From positions 1 through 41,796 of the forward strand of contig UQVZ01000027.1 of the NCBI GenBank assembly GCA_900544675.1: a stretch of 41,796 bases of DNA, given 5' to 3'. Origin of the DNA: an uncultured Bacteroides sp. GTDB lineage: Bacteria > Bacteroidota > Bacteroidia > Bacteroidales > Bacteroidaceae. The notes under the pieces are model-generated. The model had not been told where the DNA came from and did not search any database. It saw nothing but the letters and a program-made list of their open reading frames with translations. The position numbers and the translations under genes are program-made. Shown here piece after piece: positions 1 through 7,362 of this stretch (positions are counted from its first letter, which is position 1; each line of letters opens with the position of its first letter).

Positions 1-79
1 TTTTCCTTCCTTTTCGTACTACGTTGTCTATCCAAAATCTTTCAAAGAACTTGCTCCCGTTTCAGAGGGAAAGCGTTTG

Positions 80-111
80 CAAAGGTAAGGCGTTTTTTTC
101 ATTCCCGCAAA
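80..111 (-). promoter_or_regulatory. Leftward Bacteroides-type promoter 1
   Basis: Read on the minus strand this is TTTG (108-111), 20 bases, then TACCTTTG (80-87), an exact match to the Bacteroidales -33/-7 consensus. It points out of the left edge of the window, so its gene is not visible here. Confidence 0.6.
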
Positions 112-185
112 TTTTTCGGAAACTTTTTTCGTTTTTCCTTTGCGACCGTCACCGCTCGGGCGGCGTCCCTTTCGGAAAGCGGTTG

Positions 186-215
186 CAAAGGTACGGCTTT
201 TTGCGAAACCGGCAA
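186..215 (-). promoter_or_regulatory. Leftward Bacteroides-type promoter 2
   Basis: On the minus strand TTG (213-215) is followed after 19 bases by TACCTTTG (186-193). The surrounding GGTTGCAAAGGTA text is nearly the same as at promoter 1, about 106 bp away. The two therefore look like tandem promoters for a gene left of the window. Confidence 0.55.
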
Positions 216-362
216 GCGGTTTGAAGGATTTTTTCACCGTTTTTTTCAATACGTGCACGTAAACGGTTAGGATACAGACCGTTAAGGAAATAGAATTTTT
301 CATGATGGAAAGAAAAGATAGAAACGGGTACACCATATAATTTATCACGCGCGCATAAGAGG

Positions 363-405
363 GTTTTCACCACAGATTACACCGATTAAATCATTTATTT
401 TCCCT
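363..405. repeat. Dispersed intergenic repeat, copy 1 (CACCACAGA family)
   Basis: This segment contains CACCACAGATTACACCGATT followed by AAATCATTTATTT. A near-identical segment lies in another gene-free gap at about 39449-39491 in the same orientation. It is non-coding and looks like a dispersed intergenic repeat. Confidence 0.55.
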
Positions 406-528
406 GCGACGGATTCGAGACAGACGGATGTCAACGGGCTATAACAGATACAACAATAACGAAATTATTACTGTTATGGGCTTTTTATTAACTTAAACAA
501 TTGAAAACCAACATGTAAGCAAATGAGT

Positions 529-721
529 CATAACAATAACAGATAACAGTTAATTTTTTCCATTTTCACATCTAGAGTGTGCGTGTGTGTGCATTTCTAT
601 ATATATATTATATATTATATAATATATATAGTATATTATTATATATAAATAACTCTCTCTTTTTTCTACAGCCAACCCCCTTCGTTTTCTAACTGTTATT
701 GTTATTACTGTTATTGTTATG
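529..721. repeat. AT-rich region bounded by inverted repeats
   Basis: The left arm (529-553) carries CATAACAATAACAG then TAACAGTTAA. The right arm (690-721) is its reverse complement with one 8-base insertion. Between them lie a GT-rich stretch (577-591) and an almost pure AT tract of about 50 bases (598-650) made of TATATA and TATTATA units. Related ATAACAG/TAACAATAAC words also occur at 441-478. No gene is visible. It could form a cruciform, be an easily melted site, or be a degenerate mobile-element end. Confidence 0.5.
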
Positions 722-925
722 CTCCTGTTTTTCGCATATATATGCACGGACAATGCAATATGATTTGGCAGGCTATCGGATATAGGTTCACCGCCTATCG
801 GAATATAGTTGCGCCGACACGCGCAAAAGAAAGAAGCAGGAAGAGAACAGAAAAAGTTGATTTGAGAATCCCTCAGGTTTTTACGTTGAGCCGTTTTTAC
901 GTTGATCCATACTAATGGAGCATAC

Positions 926-967
926 AAAAAAGGGCAGCCAAGCGTTGTATCGCCTGACTGCCCTTTT
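926..967 (-). terminator. Terminator of the tRNA-Met operon
   Basis: On the minus strand, directly after the second tRNA, AAAAGGGCAG pairs with CTGCCCTTTT (958-967 with 927-936) around a loop of about 20 bases, and a T-run follows. This is a canonical intrinsic terminator and closes the leftward tRNA transcript. Confidence 0.75.
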
Positions 968-972
968 CTTCG

Positions 973-1046
973 TAGCGGGACCCGGGATTGAACCGGGGAC
1001 CTCATGATTATGAATCATGCGCTCTAACCAGCTGAGCTATCCCGCC
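973..1046 (-). tRNA. tRNA-Met (CAT), copy 2 of the pair
   Basis: A 74-base cloverleaf on the minus strand. The acceptor stem GGCGGGA pairs with TCCCGCT, the D-arm starts GCTC, the anticodon loop TTCATAA gives CAT, and the T-arm contains GGTTCAATCC. The discriminator base is A and CCA is not encoded. The acceptor with paired G1 looks like an elongator Met tRNA rather than initiator. A tRNA-Ile2 whose CAT would be modified cannot be strictly excluded without a profile search. Confidence 0.92.
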
Positions 1047-1095
1047 AAATAACCGCCAGATGTGGAAGCCATCCAACGGCTAAAATCGTTCTTCG

Positions 1096-1169
1096 TAGCG
1101 GGACCCGGGATTGAACCGGGGACCTCATGATTATGAATCATGCGCTCTAACCAGCTGAGCTATCCCGCC
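1096..1169 (-). tRNA. tRNA-Met (CAT), copy 1 of the pair
   Basis: Identical over all 74 bases to the copy at 973-1046, with the same anticodon loop TTCATAA. It is the promoter-proximal copy. A 49-base spacer separates the two genes, and both read leftward as one transcript ending at the hairpin near 926-967. The duplication is recent or kept identical by gene conversion. Confidence 0.92.
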
Positions 1170-1189
1170 TTGTTTTTCGATTGCGGGTG

Positions 1190-1220
1190 CAAAGGTAAGA
1201 CATCTTTTTGAATTACGCAA
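1190..1220 (-). promoter_or_regulatory. Promoter of the tRNA-Met pair
   Basis: On the minus strand TTG (1218-1220), 20 bases, then TACCTTTG (1190-1197) sits about 20 bases upstream of the first tRNA. It fits the Bacteroidales consensus. Confidence 0.7.
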
Positions 1221-1461
1221 TACATTTGCCCGTTTTTTTCTTTAACTTATCTTCACGCTACAAGCCCGCCCGCACACAAGTCAGTCAGAAACAACAATAT
1301 ACGTTTCTTCCGTGCACGGTTTTACCCAAAAGTTTTCTTCTTCGATTGATATGGATAAAAAATAATAGGTGATTCATTATGCAGAGTACAAAAAAATAAT
1401 TTACTTTGCGCCCGTTACTTAAATTTCAATACAGAACAGAACAAAAAAACACCAAACCATC

Positions 1462-1842
1462 ATGAAAAAGAAAATAAAAATAGAATATCCGTTAGCTCCC
1501 GCGTCGAGCACCATCTTATGGAACGCCATCAGTACCCCCTCGGGATTGAGCCGCTGGTTTGCCGACGACGTTTCGAAACTTAACAAAACCTTGACTTTCA
1601 AATGGGGCAAGACCGAGACCCGCGAAGCGGAAATCACCAACGTGCGCACCGAATCGTTCATCCGCTTTCACTGGGACGACGAGGAACCGCGCACGTATTT
1701 CGAACTGAAAATCCACTATAACGAACTGACGAACGACATCTCGCTGGAAGTAACCGATTTCGCCGACCCCGGCGAAGAAGAGGACACCATCAACTTATGG
1801 GACTCGCAAATCGAAGTGCTGAAGCGGACCTGCGGAATCTGA
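1462..1842 (+). CDS. START-like (SRPBCC-type) domain protein
   Basis: A 126-residue soluble protein with no signal peptide. The layout is that of a small helix-grip START-like domain: an N-terminal strand (KIKIEYPLAPASS), a helix (STILWNAISTPSGLSRWFAD), then alternating strands (LTFKWG, EAEITNVR, FIRFHWDD, YFELKIHYN, ISLEVTDF) and a C-terminal helix containing LWDSQIEVLKR. The L..WF motif after the first helix is typical of AHSA1/START-like proteins of Bacteroidetes. The ligand is unknown. It lies upstream of the LptF/G-RibBA pair with a repeat-containing gap between. The possible -7 element TTACTTTG (1401-1408) is imperfect. Confidence 0.8.
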   Translation: MKKKIKIEYPLAPASSTILWNAISTPSGLSRWFADDVSKLNKTLTFKWGKTETREAEITNVRTESFIRFHWDDEEPRTYFELKIHYNELTNDISLEVTDFADPGEEEDTINLWDSQIEVLKRTCGI

Positions 1843-1872
1843 ATGAAGAATCAAGCATGAAGAATGAGGGGT
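1843..1872. repeat. GAAGAAT-family intergenic repeat fragment
   Basis: Directly after the START-like gene stop, AATGAAGAATCAAG and ATGAAGAATGA occur. The same words build the longer hairpins at 7189-7362 and 36465-36650. Confidence 0.5.
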
Positions 1873-1931
1873 TATTTCGCCCGGTTACTTAAAAATATAC
1901 AAAACATCATGCTTCGCGTTGTTTTTTATGC

Positions 1932-1939
1932 TACTTTTG
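1932..1939 (+). promoter_or_regulatory. -7 element upstream of the LptF/G gene
   Basis: TACTTTTG fits TAnnTTTG and lies 25 bases before the ATG at 1965. No good -33 box is seen at the usual spacing. Confidence 0.4.
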
Positions 1940-1964
1940 CAAGCTGACAACGATACGATAAGGA

Positions 1965-3875
1965 ATGCTACGCATAAAAAAACTTGATATATTTGTATTG
2001 AAGAGCTTTTTGCTGCTCTTCGCGGGAACATTTTTCATCTGCCTGTTCATCTTCATGATGCAATTTCTGTGGAGATACGTCGACGAACTGGTGGGGAAAG
2101 GCTTGGAAATCAACATCCTTGCCCAATTCTTCTTTTACTCGGGACTGACACTGATTCCGCTATCGCTTCCGCTTGCCATCCTGCTGGCGGCGCTAATGAC
2201 GTTCGGAAACTTCGGAGAACGCTACGAGCTACTTTCGATGAAAGCCGCGGGCATCCCCCTGTTGCGCATCATGCGCCCGGTGGTGTTATGCTGCATGTTT
2301 CTGGGAGCCACGTCGTTCTTCTTCCAAAACGAAATCGGTCCCCGCGCCCAGAAACAGCTATGGACCCTGCTGGTGTCGATGAAGCAAAAATCGCCTGAAG
2401 TGGACATTCCCGAAGGCGTATTCTACAGCGACATCGACGGATACAACATCTACGTGAAGCACAAAGACCGAGAGACGGGCATGCTGAGAGACGTGCTGAT
2501 TTATAACTTCTCGGACGGATTCGAAAACGCCCACATCATCTGGGCAGAGGAAGGCAAGTTGGAACTGACCGCCGACAAGCAACACCTCTTCCTGCACCTG
2601 TACAACGGAGAGCAATTCGAAAACCTGAAATCGCAATCGGTCATCTCGCGCAACGTGCCCTACCGCCGCGAATCGTTCAAGGAAAAGCATACCCTCATCC
2701 AGTTCGACTCGGACTTCAACATGGTGGACGGAAGCTTCCTTGACCAGCGCTCGGACATCAAGAACATGCGCGAAATAGCGCAAGCCATCGACTCGCTGGA
2801 GGTGCACGCCGACAGCGTGGGACGCGCCTACTTCAACGATGTAATCAATTCCACCTACAAGACACCGGTATTGACCAAAACCGACTCGGTGAAGCTGGAG
2901 AAGCTGAACCTGGCATACATCAACACCGACAGCATCTACAACGCCATGACCTCGCAGGAAAAGGCGCAGACGCTGAGTAAGACCGAAAACCGCATCTCCT
3001 CACTGAAGTCGGACTGGGAAATGAAGAGTTTCATGAGCAAGGACACGGACAGCCGCATCCGCACCCACCGGTCCGACTGGCACAAGAAAATCACCCTCTC
3101 GTTGGGATGCATCATCTTCTTTTTCATCGGAGCGCCGCTGGGTGCCATCATCCGCAAGGGAGGACTCGGCATGCCGGTGGTTATCTCGGTGCTGATATTC
3201 GTCATTTACTACATCATCGACTCGGGCGCAACCCGTATCGGCAAGAGCGGCGAGATGAACATCGTGCTGGGTACGTGGATGAGCACACTGGTGCTGGCGC
3301 CGGTAGGCGCGTTCTTCACGTATAAGTCGAACAAGGACTCGGTGGTGTTCAACATCGACACCTATGCCGCCTTCTTCCGCAAGCTGTTCGGCATCCGCGT
3401 ATCGCGCCACATGTACAAGAAAGAGGTAATCATCCATACGCCCGACTACGAAAAAGACGCCGAGACCCTGGAACGCATCAGCCGTGAGTGTGAAGACTAC
3501 ATGCGCACGCACCGCCTGAAAGGCTTGCCCGACTATTACAAGATATTCACCAACAACGAGCACGACGACGCGATAGCCGGCATCAGTAAAGAGATGGAGG
3601 CAGTAATCGAAGAACTTTCGAACACAAAAGACCCCGTCTTGCTGAACCTGATGAACAATTACCCGTTCTTGTCGGTTAAAGCTCATAAGAGCCTGTTCGA
3701 CAACCGCTGGCTCAACCTGCTGACGGGAATCGTAGTGCCGGTAGGCTTGCTGGTGTACCTCAACATCTGGCGTTACCGCGTGCGGCTGGAGCAAGACCTG
3801 AAAACCATCCTGAAAACCAACGAAAGTATCATAAAACAGATAAAAGATCAACATTACTACTCAAACCAACAATAA
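1965..3875 (+). CDS. LptF/LptG family lipopolysaccharide export permease
   Basis: A 636-residue inner-membrane protein of the YjgP/YjgQ family, the permease part of the Lpt machine that lifts LPS from the inner membrane toward the cell surface. The N-terminus has the family pattern KKLDIFVLKSFLLLF with membrane helices near residues 10-32, 50-78 and 97-115. A periplasmic domain follows (about 130-370, including GVFYSDIDGYNIYVK). More helices lie around 375-460, after the RTHRSDWHKKITLS segment. The protein then continues for about 180 residues with a cytoplasmic-looking charged region and another membrane helix near 575-595 (LLTGIVVPVGLLVYLNIW). This is much longer than the roughly 360-residue proteobacterial proteins. 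I cannot tell LptF from LptG. It ends 7 bases before ribBA, so the two are probably co-transcribed. Confidence 0.9.
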   Translation: MLRIKKLDIFVLKSFLLLFAGTFFICLFIFMMQFLWRYVDELVGKGLEINILAQFFFYSGLTLIPLSLPLAILLAALMTFGNFGERYELLSMKAAGIPLLRIMRPVVLCCMFLGATSFFFQNEIGPRAQKQLWTLLVSMKQKSPEVDIPEGVFYSDIDGYNIYVKHKDRETGMLRDVLIYNFSDGFENAHIIWAEEGKLELTADKQHLFLHLYNGEQFENLKSQSVISRNVPYRRESFKEKHTLIQFDSDFNMVDGSFLDQRSDIKNMREIAQAIDSLEVHADSVGRAYFNDVINSTYKTPVLTKTDSVKLEKLNLAYINTDSIYNAMTSQEKAQTLSKTENRISSLKSDWEMKSFMSKDTDSRIRTHRSDWHKKITLSLGCIIFFFIGAPLGAIIRKGGLGMPVVISVLIFVIYYIIDSGATRIGKSGEMNIVLGTWMSTLVLAPVGAFFTYKSNKDSVVFNIDTYAAFFRKLFGIRVSRHMYKKEVIIHTPDYEKDAETLERISRECEDYMRTHRLKGLPDYYKIFTNNEHDDAIAGISKEMEAVIEELSNTKDPVLLNLMNNYPFLSVKAHKSLFDNRWLNLLTGIVVPVGLLVYLNIWRYRVRLEQDLKTILKTNESIIKQIKDQHYYSNQQ

Positions 3876-3882
3876 AAGCATT

Positions 3883-5097
3883 ATGGACAAAATCAGACTA
3901 AATACCGTAGAAGAAGCGATAGAAGACTTCCGCAAAGGCGAATTTGTCATCGTAGTGGACGATGAAGACCGCGAAAACGAAGGCGACCTCATCATCGCGG
4001 CCGAACTGATTACCCCCGAGAAAGTGAACTTCATGCTGAAACACGCGCGGGGGGTGCTTTGCGCGCCGATTACCTTGTCGCGCTGCAAGGAGCTTGACCT
4101 GCCGCACCAGGTGAGCAACAACACCTCGGTGCTGGGCACTCCGTTTACCGTAACGATTGACAAGCTGGAAGGATGCACCACGGGCGTATCCGCCGCCGAC
4201 CGTGCGGCCACCATCCGCGCCCTTGCCGACCCGGCATCGACGCCCGAAACCTTCGGACGACCCGGACACATCAACCCGCTCTATGCGCAAGACAAGGGTG
4301 TGTTGCGGCGTGCGGGACACACCGAAGCCAGCGTCGACCTTGCCAAACTGGCGGGTCTCTACCCTGCCGCCGCCCTGATGGAGGTGATGAACGAAGACGG
4401 CACCATGGCCCGCCTGCCCGAGCTGCGTAAAATGGCGGACCAATACGGCTTCAAACTGATTTCCATCGCCGAACTGATAGCCTACCGCCTGAAGCAGGAG
4501 TCGCTGGTAGAAAAGGGCGTCGAGGTAGACATGCCCACCCAATACGGGCATTTCCGCCTGATTCCTTTCCGCCAGAAGAGCAACGGGCTGGAACACGTGG
4601 CATTGATTAAAGGAGAATTCGAGCCCGACGAACCGGTGCTGGTGCGCGTACATTCGTCGTGCGCCACGGGCGACATCTTCGGCTCGATGCGTTGCGATTG
4701 CGGCGAACAGCTCCACCGCGCCATGCAAATGATAGAAAAGGAAGGCAAAGGAGCCGTCATCTACCTCATCCAGGAAGGACGCGGCATCGGACTGATGGAA
4801 AAAATGCGTGCCTACAAGCTTCAGGAAGAGGGCATGGATACGGTAGACGCCAACATCTGCCTGGGCCATCAGGCCGACGAACGCGACTATGGTGTAGGTG
4901 CTCAGATCTTGCGCGAAATCGGCATCCACAAGATGCGCCTGCTCACCAACAACCCCGTGAAACGGGTAGGACTGGAAGCCTACGGACTGGAGATAGTGGA
5001 AAATGTCCCCATCGAGGTGACTCCCAACCCGTATAACGAACGCTACCTGCATACCAAAAAGGACCGCATGGGGCATACGTTGCATTTTAATAAATAA
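3883..5097 (+). CDS. ribBA: Bifunctional 3,4-dihydroxy-2-butanone-4-phosphate synthase / GTP cyclohydrolase II
   Basis: A 404-residue riboflavin-pathway fusion catalysing the first step of each branch. Ribulose-5-phosphate goes to dihydroxybutanone phosphate (N-terminal about 205 residues), and GTP goes to the diaminopyrimidine intermediate (C-terminal half). RibB motifs seen: DDEDRENEGDL, GCTTGVSAADRAATI, GRPGHINPL and HTEASVDLAKLAGL. GTP cyclohydrolase II motifs seen: VRVHSSCATGDIFGSMRCDC (the zinc cysteines), EGRGIGL, LGHQADERDYGVGAQIL and TNNPVKRVGLE. Both halves look intact. It is cytoplasmic. No FMN riboswitch precedes it: the start is 7 bases after the LptF/G stop. Confidence 0.97.
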   Translation: MDKIRLNTVEEAIEDFRKGEFVIVVDDEDRENEGDLIIAAELITPEKVNFMLKHARGVLCAPITLSRCKELDLPHQVSNNTSVLGTPFTVTIDKLEGCTTGVSAADRAATIRALADPASTPETFGRPGHINPLYAQDKGVLRRAGHTEASVDLAKLAGLYPAAALMEVMNEDGTMARLPELRKMADQYGFKLISIAELIAYRLKQESLVEKGVEVDMPTQYGHFRLIPFRQKSNGLEHVALIKGEFEPDEPVLVRVHSSCATGDIFGSMRCDCGEQLHRAMQMIEKEGKGAVIYLIQEGRGIGLMEKMRAYKLQEEGMDTVDANICLGHQADERDYGVGAQILREIGIHKMRLLTNNPVKRVGLEAYGLEIVENVPIEVTPNPYNERYLHTKKDRMGHTLHFNK

Positions 5098-5100
5098 TTT

Positions 5101-5221
5101 TAGGAGTTAAGAAGTTAAGGAGTTAAGCCAATAGTTCTACTAATGTATTCAGAACCTTGTCAACTCGTCAACTGATACCTTGTCAACTTAAAAACTTAAA
5201 AACCCAAAAACTTAAAAACAC
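5101..5221. repeat. Low-complexity intergenic repeat region with dispersed inverted copy
   Basis: The gap holds GGAGTTAAGAAGTTAAGG-type units, then a 63-bp block (5125-5187), then AAAACTTAAAAACCC-type units up to the next start codon. The 63-bp block recurs in inverted orientation at 39520-39582, with 61 of 63 bases identical by my hand comparison. It contains repeated CTTGTCAACT words. Confidence 0.75.
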
Positions 5222-5923
5222 ATGGAAACAAAAAATCTGACAAGAACTTATGCATCCAAGACCGTACAGGCTACGCTGATGCGGAACGTGTACACCTGGA
5301 TGACACTGGCACTGGTCATTACCGGTTTCGTGGCGCTGTATGTGGCCAAATCGTACACATTGCTCTCGATGATTATCGAAAACCGGATGCTCTTCTGGGG
5401 ATTGCTGATTGCCGAAGTGGGGCTGGTGATTTACCTCTCCGCCCGCATACACCGCATAGCCTTCAGCACCGCTACCCTGCTTTTCATCGCCTATTCCATC
5501 CTGAACGGCGTCACCCTCTCGTTCATCTTCATGGTCTATACGATGAGTTCCATCGCCACCACCTTCTTTGTCACGGCAGGCACCTTCGGCGCGATGGCGC
5601 TCTACGGCTATGTGACGAAGAAAGACCTGTCACGGCTGGGGAATATCTGCATCATGGCACTGATGGGGCTGATTATCGCCTCGCTGGTCAACCTGTTCCT
5701 GCACAACTCGATGATGGACCTGATTATCTCGGGCATCGGCGTGCTGCTCTTTACGGGACTTACGGCATACGACTCGCAGAAAATCAAGCAATTGCTTACG
5801 GGCGACGAGCTGGAGGTGAACGACACCACCCAGAAGATTGCCCTGATGGGAGCCATGACGCTCTACCTCGACTTCATCAACCTTTTCTTGTATTTGCTGC
5901 GTTTCTTAGGTGACAGAAAGTAA
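5222..5923 (+). CDS. Bax inhibitor-1/YccA family membrane protein
   Basis: A 233-residue integral membrane protein with about seven hydrophobic helices. The first starts at NVYTWMTLALVITGFVALYV and the last is DFINLFLYLLRFLG. Family marks include the NVYTWM start, the TAYDSQKIKQL segment after the sixth helix, and the C-terminal LYLDFINLFLYLLRFLGDRK. BI-1/YccA proteins are pH-sensitive calcium-leak channels in characterised members. Their bacterial role is mostly linked to stress and membrane-protease control, so the role here is inferred only. It is flanked by a repeat-rich gap upstream and has its own transcriptional context. Confidence 0.93.
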   Translation: METKNLTRTYASKTVQATLMRNVYTWMTLALVITGFVALYVAKSYTLLSMIIENRMLFWGLLIAEVGLVIYLSARIHRIAFSTATLLFIAYSILNGVTLSFIFMVYTMSSIATTFFVTAGTFGAMALYGYVTKKDLSRLGNICIMALMGLIIASLVNLFLHNSMMDLIISGIGVLLFTGLTAYDSQKIKQLLTGDELEVNDTTQKIALMGAMTLYLDFINLFLYLLRFLGDRK

Positions 5924-5953
5924 GAAACATTTCGCTATGTGAGAAAAAATTGC

Positions 5954-5961
5954 TTACTTTG
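5954..5961 (+). promoter_or_regulatory. Probable -7 element of the aminotransferase gene
   Basis: TTACTTTG followed by CACC lies 33 bases before the ATG at 5995. It departs from TAnnTTTG at the second base and no clear -33 is seen. Confidence 0.4.
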
Positions 5962-5994
5962 CACCGATTTTGAACCAAAACTAAAAATAAGAAT

Positions 5995-7188
5995 ATGAAT
6001 CAACTTTCAGAACGTTTAAACAGTTTGTCACCCTCGGCCACGCTGGCTATGTCGCAAAAGAGCGGCGAGCTTAAAGCTCAGGGCGTAGATGTAATCAACA
6101 TGAGCGTCGGCGAACCCGACTTCAACACTCCCGACCATATCAAGGAGGCAGCCAAGAAGGCTATCGACGAAAACTACTCGCGCTACTCGCCCGTAGCCGG
6201 ATACCCGGCACTGCGTAACGCCATTGTAGAGAAACTGAAAAAAGAAAACGGACTGGACTATACAGCCGCTCAAATCAGTTGTGCCAACGGTGCCAAGCAA
6301 TCGGTGTGCAACACGATTTTGGCTTTGATAAACAAAGGCGACGAAGTGATTGTGCCCGCTCCCTACTGGGTGAGCTATCCCGAAATGGTGAAACTGGCGG
6401 AAGGTACTCCCGTCATTGTCCGTGCAGGCATCGAGCAGGACTTCAAAATCACTCCCGAACAACTGGAAGCCGCTATCACGCCCCATACCCGCGCGCTGAT
6501 TCTCTGCTCGCCTTCCAACCCGACGGGCTCGGTATACAGCAAAGAAGAACTGGCGGGACTGGCAGCCGTACTGGCGAAACACGAACGGGTCATCACCATC
6601 GCCGATGAAATCTACGAACACATCAACTACATCGGCCGCCACGAAAGCATCGCCCAATTCTCCGAAATCAGAGACCGTGTAGTCATCGTCAACGGTGTAT
6701 CCAAGGCGTATGCCATGACGGGATGGCGTATCGGTTTCATCGCCGGTCCCGAATGGATTGTGAAAGGAGTGAACAAGCTTCAGGGACAATACACCTCGGG
6801 TCCCTGCTCGGTATCGCAAAAAGCCGCCGAAGCCGCCTATACGGGCACACAGGCACCGGTAGAGGAAATGCGCCAGGCATTCCAACGCCGCCGCGACCTG
6901 ATAGTAAGACTGGCCAAAGAAATACCGGGATTCGAAGTGAACGTGCCCGAAGGCGCTTTCTACCTCTTCCCGAAATGTGATTCCTTCTACGGAAAGAAAG
7001 ACGGAGACCGTGTCATCAACAATGCCGACGACCTGGCTATGTACCTGCTCGAAGTAGGCCACGTGGCTTGCGTAGGCGGAACCTCGTTCGGCTCTCCCGA
7101 ATGCATCCGTATGAGCTATGCCACTTCCGATGAAAACATCGTCGAAGCCATGCGCCGCATCAAGGAAACGCTGGCAAGACTGAAATAA
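5995..7188 (+). CDS. Pyridoxal-phosphate-dependent aspartate aminotransferase (class I, subfamily Ib)
   Basis: A 397-residue cytoplasmic fold-type I aminotransferase transferring amino groups between aspartate and 2-oxoglutarate. The Schiff-base lysine is K237 in NGVSKAYAMTGWRIGF. Other cofactor contacts are N175 in SPSNPTG and D204/Y207 in IADEIYEH. The N-terminal MSVGEPDFNTPDHI and YSRYSPVAGYPALR are typical of the thermophile/Rhizobium-like Ib subfamily, which can also act on prephenate or aromatic substrates, so exact specificity is open. The C-terminal IRMSYATSDENI carries the substrate-carboxylate arginine. A strong hairpin terminator follows the gene. Confidence 0.93.
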   Translation: MNQLSERLNSLSPSATLAMSQKSGELKAQGVDVINMSVGEPDFNTPDHIKEAAKKAIDENYSRYSPVAGYPALRNAIVEKLKKENGLDYTAAQISCANGAKQSVCNTILALINKGDEVIVPAPYWVSYPEMVKLAEGTPVIVRAGIEQDFKITPEQLEAAITPHTRALILCSPSNPTGSVYSKEELAGLAAVLAKHERVITIADEIYEHINYIGRHESIAQFSEIRDRVVIVNGVSKAYAMTGWRIGFIAGPEWIVKGVNKLQGQYTSGPCSVSQKAAEAAYTGTQAPVEEMRQAFQRRRDLIVRLAKEIPGFEVNVPEGAFYLFPKCDSFYGKKDGDRVINNADDLAMYLLEVGHVACVGGTSFGSPECIRMSYATSDENIVEAMRRIKETLARLK

Positions 7189-7362
7189 TAAATGAAGAAT
7201 TAAGAATGAAGAATGAAGAATCAAGTTTGTGTTTACCGGTTCTTCATTCTTCTCTTTTTTTAATTTTCTAACTCTTCATTCTTCATTTATTTCGTTCTTC
7301 ATTTTCCTAATTCTTCATTCTTAACTCTTCATTCTTCATTTTCCTAATTCTTCATTCTTCAT
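7189..7362. repeat. GAAGAAT/ATTCTTC intergenic hairpin repeat
   Basis: The gap between the convergent aminotransferase and alpha-galactosidase genes consists almost entirely of GAATGAAGAATTAAG-type units on the left and ATTCTTCATTCTTC-type units on the right, in inverted orientation. It is the longest family member next to the copy at 36465-36650. Confidence 0.7.
7208..7260 (+). terminator. Terminator after the aminotransferase gene
   Basis: GAAGAATGAAGAA (7208-7220) pairs perfectly with TTCTTCATTCTTC (7240-7252), a 13-bp stem with a 19-base loop, followed by TCTTTTTTTT. The intergenic repeat itself supplies the terminator. Confidence 0.65.

Noticed and set aside
3860..3882. FMN riboswitch before ribBA
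   Set aside because: Only 7 bases separate ribBA from the upstream gene, so there is no room for the aptamer.
3898..5085. 395-codon open frame antisense to ribBA
   Set aside because: Shadow of the GC-rich ribBA reading frame. The protein is low-quality (runs of H, V, F, Q) and has no domain.
6028..7224. 398-codon open frame antisense to the aminotransferase
   Set aside because: Same cause: strong third-position bias of the real gene keeps the antisense frame open. No recognisable motif.
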